The notes below the pieces were generated by a model. It had not been told where the DNA came from. It searched no databases and saw only the letters and a list, made by a program, of their open reading frames with translations. Positions 1-7,572 of a stretch of 10,098 nucleotides of DNA are shown piece by piece. Position 1 is the stretch's first letter; the number at the start of each line of letters is the position of its first letter. The stretch covers positions 1 through 10,098 of the forward strand of contig JBJXHB010000211.1 in the NCBI GenBank assembly GCA_046160725.1. The letters run 5' to 3'. A program made the translations under genes and the position numbers. This stretch comes from JBJXHB01 sp046160725 (GTDB taxonomy: Bacteria > Pseudomonadota > Gammaproteobacteria > Burkholderiales > Burkholderiaceae_C).

Positions 1-1235
1 CGCGGGTCCTCGCGCCAGCGCTCCAGCCACTCCTGCGCCACGTCGCCGGGGTACACGTCCTCCACGCCGTCGCGCAGCGCCTTGACCACGGCGCCGGCCA
101 GTGCCGCCGGCGCCAGCTTGGGCGGCGGCAGGTTCTGGTTCCATTCGTCGTCCACCGGGCCGGGAAAGACATTCACCACCCGGATGCCGGCCGGCCGCAT
201 CTCGGCGCGCAGGCACTGCGCCAGCGACAGCGCCGCGGCCTTGCTGGCCGAGTAGGTGCCGTGCGGCGGAAAGTTGGCCAGCGCATAGATGCTGAGGATG
301 TTGACCCAGGCCACCGCGCTCAGCGCCCCGTCGGCCGAGCGGCCCTTCAGCGCCGGGCCGAACTGCTGCGCCAGCCGCAGCGCGCCGAAGTAGTTGATCT
401 CCATCTCGGCACGGGCGGCATCGGTGCCGCGCCGTGCGGCGATGCCGAAGCTGCGGTGCACCTCGGCGTTGTTGATGACGATGTCCACCTTGCCGCCGAT
501 CTCACCCGCCAGGTCGGCCACCGAGCGCTCGTCGCTCAGGTCCAGCGGCACGCGCGTGACGGGCGGCAGCGCGTCCAGCGCGTCCAGTCCGCTGCCGTGG
601 CGTTTCCAGGGCTGCGCATGGCCGACCCAGATGATGTCGGCGCCGGCCGCGGCCAGCGCGCGCACCAGGGCCTGGCCCAGCGGTGTCATGCCGTCGGTGA
701 CCAGCACCTTGCGCAGGCGCGGGTCGGCGCCCATCTCGCGCAGCATCGGGTCGTCGGCCATATGGGGTGTCTCCTCGGGGGGCAGGGCGACCAGCACGGC
801 ATGGCCGGACCGGTCCAGGCGGGCGCTGATGCGCACCCGCGGCGCCGGCTGGCCGGCCTGGGGCGCGGGCACGTCACCGTGCAGATGGGCCTTGAGCGTT
901 GGGCCGGCGTCCAGGCGGATGAAGCCCAGCCGCCACGGCAGGCGCTCGCGGAAGTACAGGTCGTTGCTGTGATGCAGCGTGGTGGTGGCCAGCAGCGTGC
1001 CGGTGCCCCCCTGCGCCGTCCATTGCAGGCGCGGGCCCAGGCACGCGTGGCAGGCCTCGCGCGGCGGGTACTGCACCGCGCCGCAGTCGGCACACACCTG
1101 CAGCTCGAAGCGGCCCTGCGCTGCGGCGGCCGTCAGGGCCAGCGCCACGCGGCTGCGCGCCGCCGGCGGCACGTTCATCTGCGGCGTGCGCCGCACGGGA
1201 TTCTTGCGCTTGGGTCGCAACAGCGGCATGGTCAT
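1..1235 (-). CDS. DUF35 (Zn-ribbon/OB-fold) protein fused to a short-chain dehydrogenase, 3' end cut by window
   Basis: One uninterrupted frame of 411 visible codons joins two families. Residues about 40-155 are a DUF35-type protein: a rubredoxin-like zinc ribbon with C48-x2-C51 and C62-x2-C65, followed by an OB-fold stretch. Residues about 159-411 are a classical-length SDR: NNAE at 255-258 (usually NNAG), N281, S315, and Y328-SAS-K332 as catalytic tetrad candidates. The nucleotide-binding turn reads TDGMTPLG (180-187), lacking two of the three glycines of TGxxxGxG, so cofactor binding is uncertain. The first ATG (1233-1235) overlaps the thiolase stop as ATGA and has GGGGAG 6 bases upstream, which supports this start. 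DUF35 proteins act as obligate partners of thiolase-fold aldolases or thiolases, and the gene just upstream encodes such a protein, so this domain probably binds it (inference). The SDR could oxidise or reduce a CoA-linked or indolic intermediate. Only the last few residues seem to be missing at position 1. Confidence 0.85.
   Translation of the reverse strand, partial: MTMPLLRPKRKNPVRRTPQMNVPPAARSRVALALTAAAAQGRFELQVCADCGAVQYPPREACHACLGPRLQWTAQGGTGTLLATTTLHHSNDLYFRERLPWRLGFIRLDAGPTLKAHLHGDVPAPQAGQPAPRVRISARLDRSGHAVLVALPPEETPHMADDPMLREMGADPRLRKVLVTDGMTPLGQALVRALAAAGADIIWVGHAQPWKRHGSGLDALDALPPVTRVPLDLSDERSVADLAGEIGGKVDIVINNAEVHRSFGIAARRGTDAARAEMEINYFGALRLAQQFGPALKGRSADGALSAVAWVNILSIYALANFPPHGTYSASKAAALSLAQCLRAEMRPAGIRVVNVFPGPVDDEWNQNLPPPKLAPAALAGAVVKALRDGVEDVYPGDVAQEWLERWREDP
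771..776 (-). promoter_or_regulatory. Internal Shine-Dalgarno-like GAGGAG at the DUF35/SDR junction
   Basis: On the minus strand GAGGAG lies 9 bases before an in-frame ATG (759-761), exactly where the DUF35 part ends and the SDR part begins. It could allow a separate SDR polypeptide to be made from the same message, or be a relic of two formerly separate genes. GAGGAG here also encodes Glu-Glu, so chance is possible. Confidence 0.4.
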
Positions 1236-2395
1236 GTCCCGCTCCCCAAAATTGCCGCCGCGGTACACAGGCAGCGGTCGAAGGCGACGATGCCGTAGCC
1301 GCTGACCAGGCCGAGCCGGGCGTCGGCCACCTGGCGGCCATCGGCCTGGCCGGTGAGCTGGCGGATGGCCTCGACCAGGCCCATGAAGCCGCCGGCCGCG
1401 CCGGCCTGGCCGCTGGACAGCTGGCCGCCGCTGGTGTTGTGCGGCAGGCTGCCGTCGTGCGTGAAGCGGTGCTGCCGCACGAAGGCCGGCGCCTCGCCCT
1501 GGGCGCACAGGCCCAGGCCCTCGAACTGCAGCATCATGATGACCGGATAGTCGTCATAGGTCTGCACGAAGTCCAGGTCCGCCGGCGCCGCATCGGCCAT
1601 CGCATACAGGTCGTCGCGGTCCATGGCCCAGCCGCCGCGCAGCGTGACTGGGTCCTCGGCATAGGCGTTGTGGCGCTCGATGGTGCCGCGCAGCGTGGCA
1701 TAGGGCAGGCCCAGGTCGCGGGCCCGCGACTCGCCCATCACGAGAAAGGCCTCGGCACCCGCACAGGGCATCACGCAGTCGAACAGGTGGATGGGCTCGG
1801 CAATCGGCCGTGCCGCCATGTACTCGTCCATGGCCAGCGGCTTGCGGAACATGCGCGAGCCATAGGCCAGCGCATTGACGCGCTGGTCCACGCACAGGCG
1901 GCCGAAGTCCTCCCGGGTGCAGCCGGTGGCTCGCATGTAGTGGTCGGTGATGAAGGCGAACAGCGCGTTCGGCCCGCCCGAGCCATAGGGGTAGGTGGCG
2001 TCGCGCGCGAAGGCGCTGAACGCGCCCAGCATCAGGCGAAACGAGTCGACATGGTTGGTGTCGGCGGCCACGCAGGCCACGATGTCGGCGTCGCCCGCCT
2101 GCACGGCGCGCGCCGCGCGGCGCAGCGCCATCACGCCGCTGGCGCCGCCAGTGGGGATGTGGTCCAGCCAGCGCGGCACCAGGCCCAGGTGCTGGGTGAC
2201 GCCGACGGCAGTGTCCGGCGCCAGCGAGAAGCTGCTGACGGTCAGGCCGTCGAGCTGGTCCTTGCGCAGGCCGCTGGCCTGCAGCAGCGCCTTCACGGCC
2301 GCACCGACGAAGGCATGCGCGCTGCGGGTGGAGTAACGCACATAGGGCACCGTCACCGGGGCGCAGACCGCGACGCCCTCATAGCCGCGCCTCAT
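1232..2395 (-). CDS. Thiolase-fold protein lacking the nucleophilic Cys (probable DUF35-dependent aldolase or thiolase)
   Basis: This 387-residue protein has the length and layout of the SCP2/thiolase superfamily. Where thiolases carry the acyl-accepting Cys, the sequence reads TGGASG (82-87), with no Cys. The usual NxxGG...GH block reads HNTSGGQLSSGQ (319-330), so the His of GH is Gln. The C-terminal active-site loop region contains SGYG (365-368) and CLC (375-377). Loss of the Cys argues against simple thiolytic cleavage. The steroid-degrading Ltp2 enzymes are also Cys-less thiolase-fold proteins that need a DUF35 partner and catalyse retro-aldol cleavage of a tertiary beta-hydroxyacyl-CoA; the DUF35 domain encoded immediately downstream fits that picture. 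I infer cleavage of a beta-hydroxyacyl-CoA made by the upstream oxygenase and ligase. The ATG overlaps the ligase stop as ATGA, with only a weak AGGTGGA-like site upstream, so coupling to ligase translation is likely. Confidence 0.88.
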   Translation of the reverse strand: MRRGYEGVAVCAPVTVPYVRYSTRSAHAFVGAAVKALLQASGLRKDQLDGLTVSSFSLAPDTAVGVTQHLGLVPRWLDHIPTGGASGVMALRRAARAVQAGDADIVACVAADTNHVDSFRLMLGAFSAFARDATYPYGSGGPNALFAFITDHYMRATGCTREDFGRLCVDQRVNALAYGSRMFRKPLAMDEYMAARPIAEPIHLFDCVMPCAGAEAFLVMGESRARDLGLPYATLRGTIERHNAYAEDPVTLRGGWAMDRDDLYAMADAAPADLDFVQTYDDYPVIMMLQFEGLGLCAQGEAPAFVRQHRFTHDGSLPHNTSGGQLSSGQAGAAGGFMGLVEAIRQLTGQADGRQVADARLGLVSGYGIVAFDRCLCTAAAILGSGT

Positions 2396-4068
2396 GGGGA
2401 GTCCACCTGCCGCTTCTTGCCGGCGCGCAGGTCCAGGCAGCCGCCCTGCGCGGGCAGCTGCGCGGCCAGGGCCTTGAGCTCGCCGCGGGCGATCTTCTGC
2501 GAGGGCGTCAGCGGCAGCGCATCCAGAAACACCACATAACCCGGCGCCTTGTAGTAGGCCAGCTGCTCCAGGGCCAGCTGCTGCAGCGCCTGCGCCAGGG
2601 CGGCCTGCTCGGCGCTGCCCAGCGGCGCATGGGTGACGACGCAGGCCAGCACCTCGTCGCCGCGGATGGCGTCCGGCGTGGCCGCCACGGCCACCTGCTT
2701 CACGGCGGGATGGCGGTTCAGCACGCTTTCCACCTCGACCGCCGAGATGTTCTCGCCGCTGCGGCGGATGACGTTCTTGCGCCGGTCGATGAAGTGCAGC
2801 AGGCCCTGGGCGTCGCGGCGCACGATGTCGCCGGTGTGGAACCAGTCGCCGGCCCAGGCCTCGGCGGTGGCCGCCTCGTCCTTGAGGTAGCCGCTGAAGA
2901 AGCCGTCGCGCGGGTCCGACCCGGCCGCGCGCACCAGCAGCTCGCCGGGCGCGTCGGTGGTGACCTCGCTGCCGTCGTCGGCCAGCAGCCGTACGAGCAG
3001 GCCCGGCGCCTCGCGGCCGAAGCAGTTGGAGCCGACGGCGCGCGGCTCGTCGCCGGCGAAGACCACCGCGCCGGCGCCGGTCTCGGTCATCGACCAGCCC
3101 TCCAGCAGCGGGAAGCCGAAGCGCGCCTCAAATGGCGCCTGCAGCAGCCGGTCCACGCCGGCGCCAAAGCCGAAGCGCACGCCGTGCTCGCGGTCGCGCG
3201 CCGAGGGCTCGGCCTTCATCAGCATCGCCGGCATCACGCCCAGGTAGTGCAGGCCGGTGGCGCGCGACGCACGCACGCTGTCCCACCAGCTGGCGGGATG
3301 GAAGCGGTCCAGCAGCACGATGCAGCCGCCGGAGAAGGTCATGGCCGTGACCGAGAAGGCCAGCGCGTTGACATGGTTCAGCGGCAGCGGCGTGAGCATG
3401 CGTTCCGCGCCCGGCTTCAGCCGCACATGGCCGCCGAGATCCAGATACCAATGGCCGGCGCGGCGCACATAGCGGTTGGACAGCCGGCAGCCCTTGGGCC
3501 GGCCGGTGGTGCCGCTGGTGTAGAGCAGCGCGCACTCGGTGGCCTCGTCCGGCGCGCGGCCGGCATCCGGTGCCGCCGTGTCCGGCGACGACAGGCCCTG
3601 GGTCTCGATATCGGCATCGCTGCTGATCACCAGGGGCCGGCCCGCGGCGGCCGCCGCGTCGCGAAGCGCCGCGTGTCGCTGCGGCAGCGCCCCAGCCGCG
3701 GCCACCCCGGAGTGGCCGACCAGGTATTCCAGCTCCGCCGCGCGCAGGTCGGCGCCGATGGGCACGATGGACACGCCCAGCGCATTGAGCGCGAACCAGT
3801 GCTCGATGAAGGCCGGCCGGTTCTCCAGCAGCAGCCCGACACGGTGGCCATGCCCGTAGCCGGAAGCGGCATAGGCCGCGCGCAGCCGGGCGATGCGCGC
3901 GGCGAGCTGGGCATATGAGGTCTCGCCGGCGCCGATGCCGTAGATCGCCGCCGTCTCGGCCAGCACCTGCACCGCAGGCCGGTCGCCGCAGCGTGCTGCC
4001 GCTGCCGCAAAGGCGTCGGCCACGGTCAGGCCGGGCAGCGGTATCGGATGCGGCAGGACCAGGTTCAT
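2392..4068 (-). CDS. AMP-forming acyl/aryl-CoA ligase
   Basis: A 558-residue member of the ANL adenylating superfamily, which activates a carboxylic acid through an acyl-AMP and transfers it to CoA. The landmarks are intact and in order: P-loop YTSGTTGRPKG (183-193), GWSMTETG (324-331), WFHTGD (409-414), DRRKNVIRRSGENIS (428-442) and the C-terminal catalytic lysine K525 in TPSQKIARGEL. The length is normal. The frame stays open 55 codons farther upstream, but that part runs inside the oxygenase small-subunit gene in a different frame and has no ligase similarity, so I start at the ATG at 4066-4068, 10 bases after the small-subunit stop. There is no clear ribosome-binding site, which suggests coupling to the upstream gene. 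Lying between an oxygenase and a thiolase-fold protein, it most likely activates the oxygenated acid, for example dioxindole-3-acetate; the substrate cannot be read from the sequence. Confidence 0.93.
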   Translation of the reverse strand: MNLVLPHPIPLPGLTVADAFAAAAARCGDRPAVQVLAETAAIYGIGAGETSYAQLAARIARLRAAYAASGYGHGHRVGLLLENRPAFIEHWFALNALGVSIVPIGADLRAAELEYLVGHSGVAAAGALPQRHAALRDAAAAAGRPLVISSDADIETQGLSSPDTAAPDAGRAPDEATECALLYTSGTTGRPKGCRLSNRYVRRAGHWYLDLGGHVRLKPGAERMLTPLPLNHVNALAFSVTAMTFSGGCIVLLDRFHPASWWDSVRASRATGLHYLGVMPAMLMKAEPSARDREHGVRFGFGAGVDRLLQAPFEARFGFPLLEGWSMTETGAGAVVFAGDEPRAVGSNCFGREAPGLLVRLLADDGSEVTTDAPGELLVRAAGSDPRDGFFSGYLKDEAATAEAWAGDWFHTGDIVRRDAQGLLHFIDRRKNVIRRSGENISAVEVESVLNRHPAVKQVAVAATPDAIRGDEVLACVVTHAPLGSAEQAALAQALQQLALEQLAYYKAPGYVVFLDALPLTPSQKIARGELKALAAQLPAQGGCLDLRAGKKRQVDSP

Positions 4069-4078
4069 CGCGGGCCGG

Positions 4079-4570
4079 TCACATGAAGAGCTGGATGCTG
4101 CCGAAGGCGGCGTCGCAGTTGACCAGGTCGACCCGCTTGAGCGCGATGCGCAGGGTGCCGTCCGGCTGGCGCACCAGTCGGTGCGTGGCCCAGCCGGCAT
4201 ACAGCGTCTGCTCGTCGCCGCGGGTCTCGACATAGTGGAACGCGGCGTGGGTCTCCCAGCGGCCGGCGGCGTCGTCCCGCGCCGTGACGCGCGGCGCCTG
4301 CAGCAGGTGGTGGCAGCGGCTGCGCGGCTGCTGCGAGAAGGTCCGGCTGCCCTTGAGCCGCTCGACGCGGATCTTCAGCAGCAGCCGGTCCTCGTCCATC
4401 AGCGACGCATGCAGCTCGTCCTCGCGCTGGCCGTGCTTCAGCGGCATCCAGTAGCGGCCGTCCTCGGCGAACAGCGCCAGCCAGTCGTCGAGGCGCAGCT
4501 CGTCCAGCAGGCGTGCCTCGTCGAGGACGAAGCCGGCCAGCTCGGCATCCGTGGGCATCCGCGCCGTCAC
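4079..4570 (-). CDS. Ring-hydroxylating dioxygenase small (beta) subunit
   Basis: This 163-residue protein matches the length and pattern of the SnoaL-like beta subunits of Rieske oxygenases: a DDWLALFAEDGRYWMP segment (28-43), SRCHHLLQAPRV (84-95) and a final beta-rich region with AGWATHRLV (125-133). Beta subunits are structural, forming alpha3beta3 hexamers with the catalytic subunit, and can influence substrate choice. I choose the GTG at 4568-4570: it overlaps the large-subunit stop as GTGA and has AGGAG 7 bases upstream. A longer open frame to 4732 lies within the large-subunit gene and shows no family similarity. An ATG four codons later (4556-4558) is the alternative. The pairing with the large subunit and the coupled start indicate equimolar synthesis. 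Confidence 0.92.
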   Translation of the reverse strand: MTARMPTDAELAGFVLDEARLLDELRLDDWLALFAEDGRYWMPLKHGQREDELHASLMDEDRLLLKIRVERLKGSRTFSQQPRSRCHHLLQAPRVTARDDAAGRWETHAAFHYVETRGDEQTLYAGWATHRLVRQPDGTLRIALKRVDLVNCDAAFGSIQLFM

Positions 4571-5922
4571 GCTGCCGCTCCTGCGGCGGCGCCGGCCGCC
4601 ATGCCCATGGTCATGAACTTGGCCCAGGCCTGGTACTGGTTGCGCATCTGTCGCTCGTCGGTACCGTTGGTGGTGGCGGTGCCGGCGTCGGTGTCCTCGC
4701 CAGGCTTCCAGAAGCGGCCGACATGGACCCACTCGGCGCCGCGCGAGTGCAGCCCGGCCTGGCCGCGCTCGTAGACCTCCAGGTCGTCATGGCCGACCAC
4801 CGAGGTCGGTGCGTTGATCAGGCGGTTGTACATCAGCGTGCGGGCCAGCAGCTCGTCCGGCGCGCCGACCAGGCGGAAGGTCCAGGACTCGACCAGGGTG
4901 CGGTCAGCCGCCAGCGGGCGGAACACGCGCAGGGTCTGGATCGGCCCCTTGACCATGATGTTGGGGAAGTAGACCGTGTTGTGCCGCACCTCGCCCAGGA
5001 TGCGGCGCGCGCGCTCCTCGCCATAGGCGGCCTGCATGGCCTCCCAGTAGCCGGGCACCGGTGAATAGGCGGCATGGATCGAGTCGCTGACGCCGGTGTG
5101 GCCGTGGCCGTGGGGCCAGGTGCGGATGCCCATGCGGTCGAAGAAGTCGTAGCCGTTGACGAAGGGCGCGAACTGCTCCACCGCCATCGGCTTGGGCGTG
5201 CCCTCGGGCACCGTCTTCCAGACCTTGACGGCGGTGCCGGCGCTGGACTCGTGGGCCACCATGGGATGGCAGGTGTCGGTCTGGTTGTCCACCAGCATCT
5301 TCCAGTTGCAACGGTGCAGGTAGCGCAGCACGCCGCCCTCGACCTGCAGTCGCCCCGCCGGGGCGCGGTCGACCATGTTGTCCAGCGTGGACAGCGACTC
5401 GCCGAAGAAGGCGTCGAACCCGAGCCCGGCGGCGGCCAGCCGGGCAAAGACGAAGCCGCGGTAGACCTGCACCGCGCCCACGGCCGCCATGCCTCGCTGC
5501 GCCTCGCAGGTATCGAAGCCGGTGCCGTCGTAGCCGGCCTTCATCGGGATGCCGCGCAGCGTGCCGTCGAGGTTGTAGGCCCAGGCGTGGTACGGGCAGC
5601 GCATGAAGCGCCCGGCATGGCCGCAGGCCTCGTGCAGCACCTGCACGCCCTTGTGGGCGCAGCGGTTGTGCAGCACGCGCACCTGGCCATCGTCGCCACG
5701 GATCATCACCACCGGCTGGTCGGCCAGCGTCGTGGTGATGAAGTCGCCCGAGCCGGGCACCTGGCTGTCATGGCCGACATACAGCCAGCAGTTGGCGAAC
5801 AGCTGCTCCATCTCCAGCCCGAACAGCTCGTCGTCGATGAACAGGTCCCGGTGGACCTCGGTGTCGCGCACCAGGGCACGGATGGCGTCGGGGTTGTCGC
5901 GGTAGCGGGTGTGGGGGCGCAT
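4567..5922 (-). CDS. Rieske ring-hydroxylating dioxygenase large (alpha) subunit
   Basis: A 451-residue catalytic subunit. The Rieske [2Fe-2S] domain has C88-x-H90 and C109-x2-H112. The mononuclear iron site is in DNQTDTCHPMVAH (212-224): D216 is the bridging Asp, H219 and H224 are iron ligands, and one of D379/D380 in GHDDLE is the likely third ligand. The common Tyr before the first His is Cys (TCH). The enzyme inserts both atoms of O2 into an aromatic ring using electrons from a reductase/ferredoxin chain, none of which is encoded nearby. The protein ends in an Ala/Gly-rich tail. Two ATGs occur, at 5928 and 5922; GGAG (5929-5932) directly abuts the first but is 6 bases before the second, so I use 5922. 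The gene follows the beta-like oxidoreductase gene after 43 bases and overlaps the small-subunit start. By context the substrate is probably an indolic acid such as indole-3-acetate (inference). Confidence 0.93.
   Translation of the reverse strand: MRPHTRYRDNPDAIRALVRDTEVHRDLFIDDELFGLEMEQLFANCWLYVGHDSQVPGSGDFITTTLADQPVVMIRGDDGQVRVLHNRCAHKGVQVLHEACGHAGRFMRCPYHAWAYNLDGTLRGIPMKAGYDGTGFDTCEAQRGMAAVGAVQVYRGFVFARLAAAGLGFDAFFGESLSTLDNMVDRAPAGRLQVEGGVLRYLHRCNWKMLVDNQTDTCHPMVAHESSAGTAVKVWKTVPEGTPKPMAVEQFAPFVNGYDFFDRMGIRTWPHGHGHTGVSDSIHAAYSPVPGYWEAMQAAYGEERARRILGEVRHNTVYFPNIMVKGPIQTLRVFRPLAADRTLVESWTFRLVGAPDELLARTLMYNRLINAPTSVVGHDDLEVYERGQAGLHSRGAEWVHVGRFWKPGEDTDAGTATTNGTDERQMRNQYQAWAKFMTMGMAAGAAAGAAA
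4578..4582 (-). promoter_or_regulatory. Ribosome-binding site deciding a GTG start
   Basis: AGGAG on the minus strand, 7 bases before the GTG of the oxygenase small-subunit gene and inside the last codons of the large-subunit gene. It favours the GTG over the downstream ATG. Confidence 0.65.
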
Positions 5923-5950
5923 GGTCATCTCCAGCGGGCCAGGTGGCGGC

Positions 5951-5965
5951 GTGCTTTACAAGCAC
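5951..5965. repeat. Short perfect inverted repeat (possible hairpin or operator) between genes
   Basis: Six-base arms GTGCTT and AAGCAC surround TAC, immediately after the stop of the beta-like oxidoreductase subunit on the minus strand. There is no following U tract, so it is not a classical terminator. It could stabilise the upstream message end or be a protein site. The 8-mer GTGCTTTA recurs at 9842-9849 in the control region. Confidence 0.4.
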
Positions 5966-7561
5966 TCAAGCCGCAGCCGCGGCCGGCGGGCGGGCAGCGG
6001 CATCCAGTGCAGCCAGCGCATGGCGCAGCTGGTCGCCGCTGTCGTCGGCCAGCGCGGCTTCGCGCAGCCGGGCCAGCGCGGCCGCGTCCACGCGGCCGCG
6101 CCGCCACTGCGCCTGCAGCGTCTCGAAGTGGCGCCAGCCGCGGGCATGGGTGTCGCCATAGCCCTTGACCAACCGCTGGCAGCCCGCGATCTCCTGTGCC
6201 AGCGGCAGCCGGCCGGCGCGGGCGGCGGCATCGATGTCGGCCAGCCAGGCCCGGATGCGCACGTCCTCGGTGGCATAACGCAGGCTGCCGCGGCGCCAGC
6301 GCCGCAGGCCGGCCACGGTGCTCAGCAGCAGGTAGCCGCGCAGGCTGTTGGTGGTGACATGGCGGCCGCGGGCACAGGCCCGCTCGACCAGCCGGCGCGG
6401 CCAGCCGCTGCCGAGCAGCCAGCGGCCCATGCCGGCCGGCAGCGTGTCGGCGATTTCCTCCAGCCGCGGGTGCAGGAACTCCGTCACCGCGTGCGGCGCG
6501 TCGGCCGCCACGCCGACCTCGCGCTGCACCCGTGCGAAGCGCGAGCCGCGGGTCTTGAGGTCGGCCACGCGCACCGTGTCCTCGTAGCTCATCCACAGGG
6601 CCAGGTGGCGGGCGACGGCGGCAAGTACCGCGCTGGCGCCGGCCTGCTCGTCCGATGGCAGCGCGGCCCGCAGCGACTCCAGGCGGTCCAGGTACTGCGC
6701 GGCATGGGCGATGTCCTGGTAGTCGACCAGCCGGCGCAGGCCCTCCAGCGCCAGCGGCTGCGCCGCCGTGGGCAGCGGGCGCAGGCGCTCGACCAGGGCG
6801 CACAGGGCGGGCTGTTCAGGTTCGGGCAGCGTGAACGCGGCCGGGGTGTCTTTGGAGGTCGACGTCGCTGCCGAGCCCGCCGCATCGGCCAGGGGACGTG
6901 CGGCATCGTCACCGTCCGGCGCCTGCGCCCGCCGGTAGGCCGTCGCAAAGGCGCGCAGGCTGGCCTGCACGCCGACGCCGCCGGACTCGATGGTGGCCTC
7001 GAAGGCGCGGCGGTCGAACGGCAGCACGCCCGCGCCCGCCAACGCGCCGAACAGCACCGCGCCAATCACGCTGCCGTCGGCGCGGGCGGTCTCGGCCATG
7101 TCGAAGCCGATGAAGCGCCGCGCCGCGGCGCGGGCATGGGCCAGCAGCGCTGCGGCATCGACCCGGCCGTCGCCCGGCGCCGTCTTCTCGGTCATCGAAT
7201 AGACGCGGTGCGTGGAGGCGATGAAGGTGGTGCGGTCTGGCGTGACCAGCCCGCGCTGCACGGCGCGGCCGGCCTCCATCAGCTCGGATGCCAGCACGAT
7301 GTCCACGTCGCCGGGCAGGGGCATCAGGGCCAGCACCGGTGCCCTGCCGCTGGCCTGCACCGCGGCGCGCGGGAACAGCTCGACGTAGTAGATGGTGGCG
7401 CCGGTGCGCTGGGCCACGCCGGGCACCGACGTGGTCTGGGCCAGGTGGCCGTTGGCCAGGCCCAGCGCGGCGATCCAGTCGGCCAGCACGCCACCGCCCT
7501 CACCACCCATGGCCAGGATGGCGATCTTGAGGGGCTGGACGCCGGTGCCGGTGGCGGACAT
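5966..7561 (-). CDS. iorB: Indolepyruvate ferredoxin oxidoreductase beta-like subunit with long C-terminal extension
   Basis: A 531-residue protein. Residues about 10-205 are the gamma-type 2-oxoacid:ferredoxin oxidoreductase domain seen in IorB: a glycine-rich AMGGEGGGVLADWI (17-30), QTTSVPGVAQRTGATIYYVEL (42-62) and SVIGAVLFGALAG (164-176). Residues 212-245 are a low-complexity Ala/Asp/Thr linker. Residues about 250-525 form a helical, Arg- and Ala-rich domain that resembles the DUF6537 region at the C-terminus of large fused proteobacterial enzymes of this family (moderate confidence). Classical IorB is only about 200 residues. With the alpha subunit it would oxidatively decarboxylate an aryl 2-oxoacid to an acyl-CoA and reduce ferredoxin. 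The ATG at 7559-7561 lies 11 bases after the alpha stop, with GAGG about 9 bases upstream. The frame is open far upstream through the alpha gene, but that part is non-coding shadow. Confidence 0.87.
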   Translation of the reverse strand: MSATGTGVQPLKIAILAMGGEGGGVLADWIAALGLANGHLAQTTSVPGVAQRTGATIYYVELFPRAAVQASGRAPVLALMPLPGDVDIVLASELMEAGRAVQRGLVTPDRTTFIASTHRVYSMTEKTAPGDGRVDAAALLAHARAAARRFIGFDMAETARADGSVIGAVLFGALAGAGVLPFDRRAFEATIESGGVGVQASLRAFATAYRRAQAPDGDDAARPLADAAGSAATSTSKDTPAAFTLPEPEQPALCALVERLRPLPTAAQPLALEGLRRLVDYQDIAHAAQYLDRLESLRAALPSDEQAGASAVLAAVARHLALWMSYEDTVRVADLKTRGSRFARVQREVGVAADAPHAVTEFLHPRLEEIADTLPAGMGRWLLGSGWPRRLVERACARGRHVTTNSLRGYLLLSTVAGLRRWRRGSLRYATEDVRIRAWLADIDAAARAGRLPLAQEIAGCQRLVKGYGDTHARGWRHFETLQAQWRRGRVDAAALARLREAALADDSGDQLRHALAALDAAARPPAAAAA

Positions 7562-7572
7562 GCTGGTGCGCC

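Noticed and set aside
4069..4233. N-terminal extension of the CoA ligase
   Set aside because: It overlaps the oxygenase small-subunit gene in another frame and lacks ligase similarity; the ATG at 4068 fits the family length.
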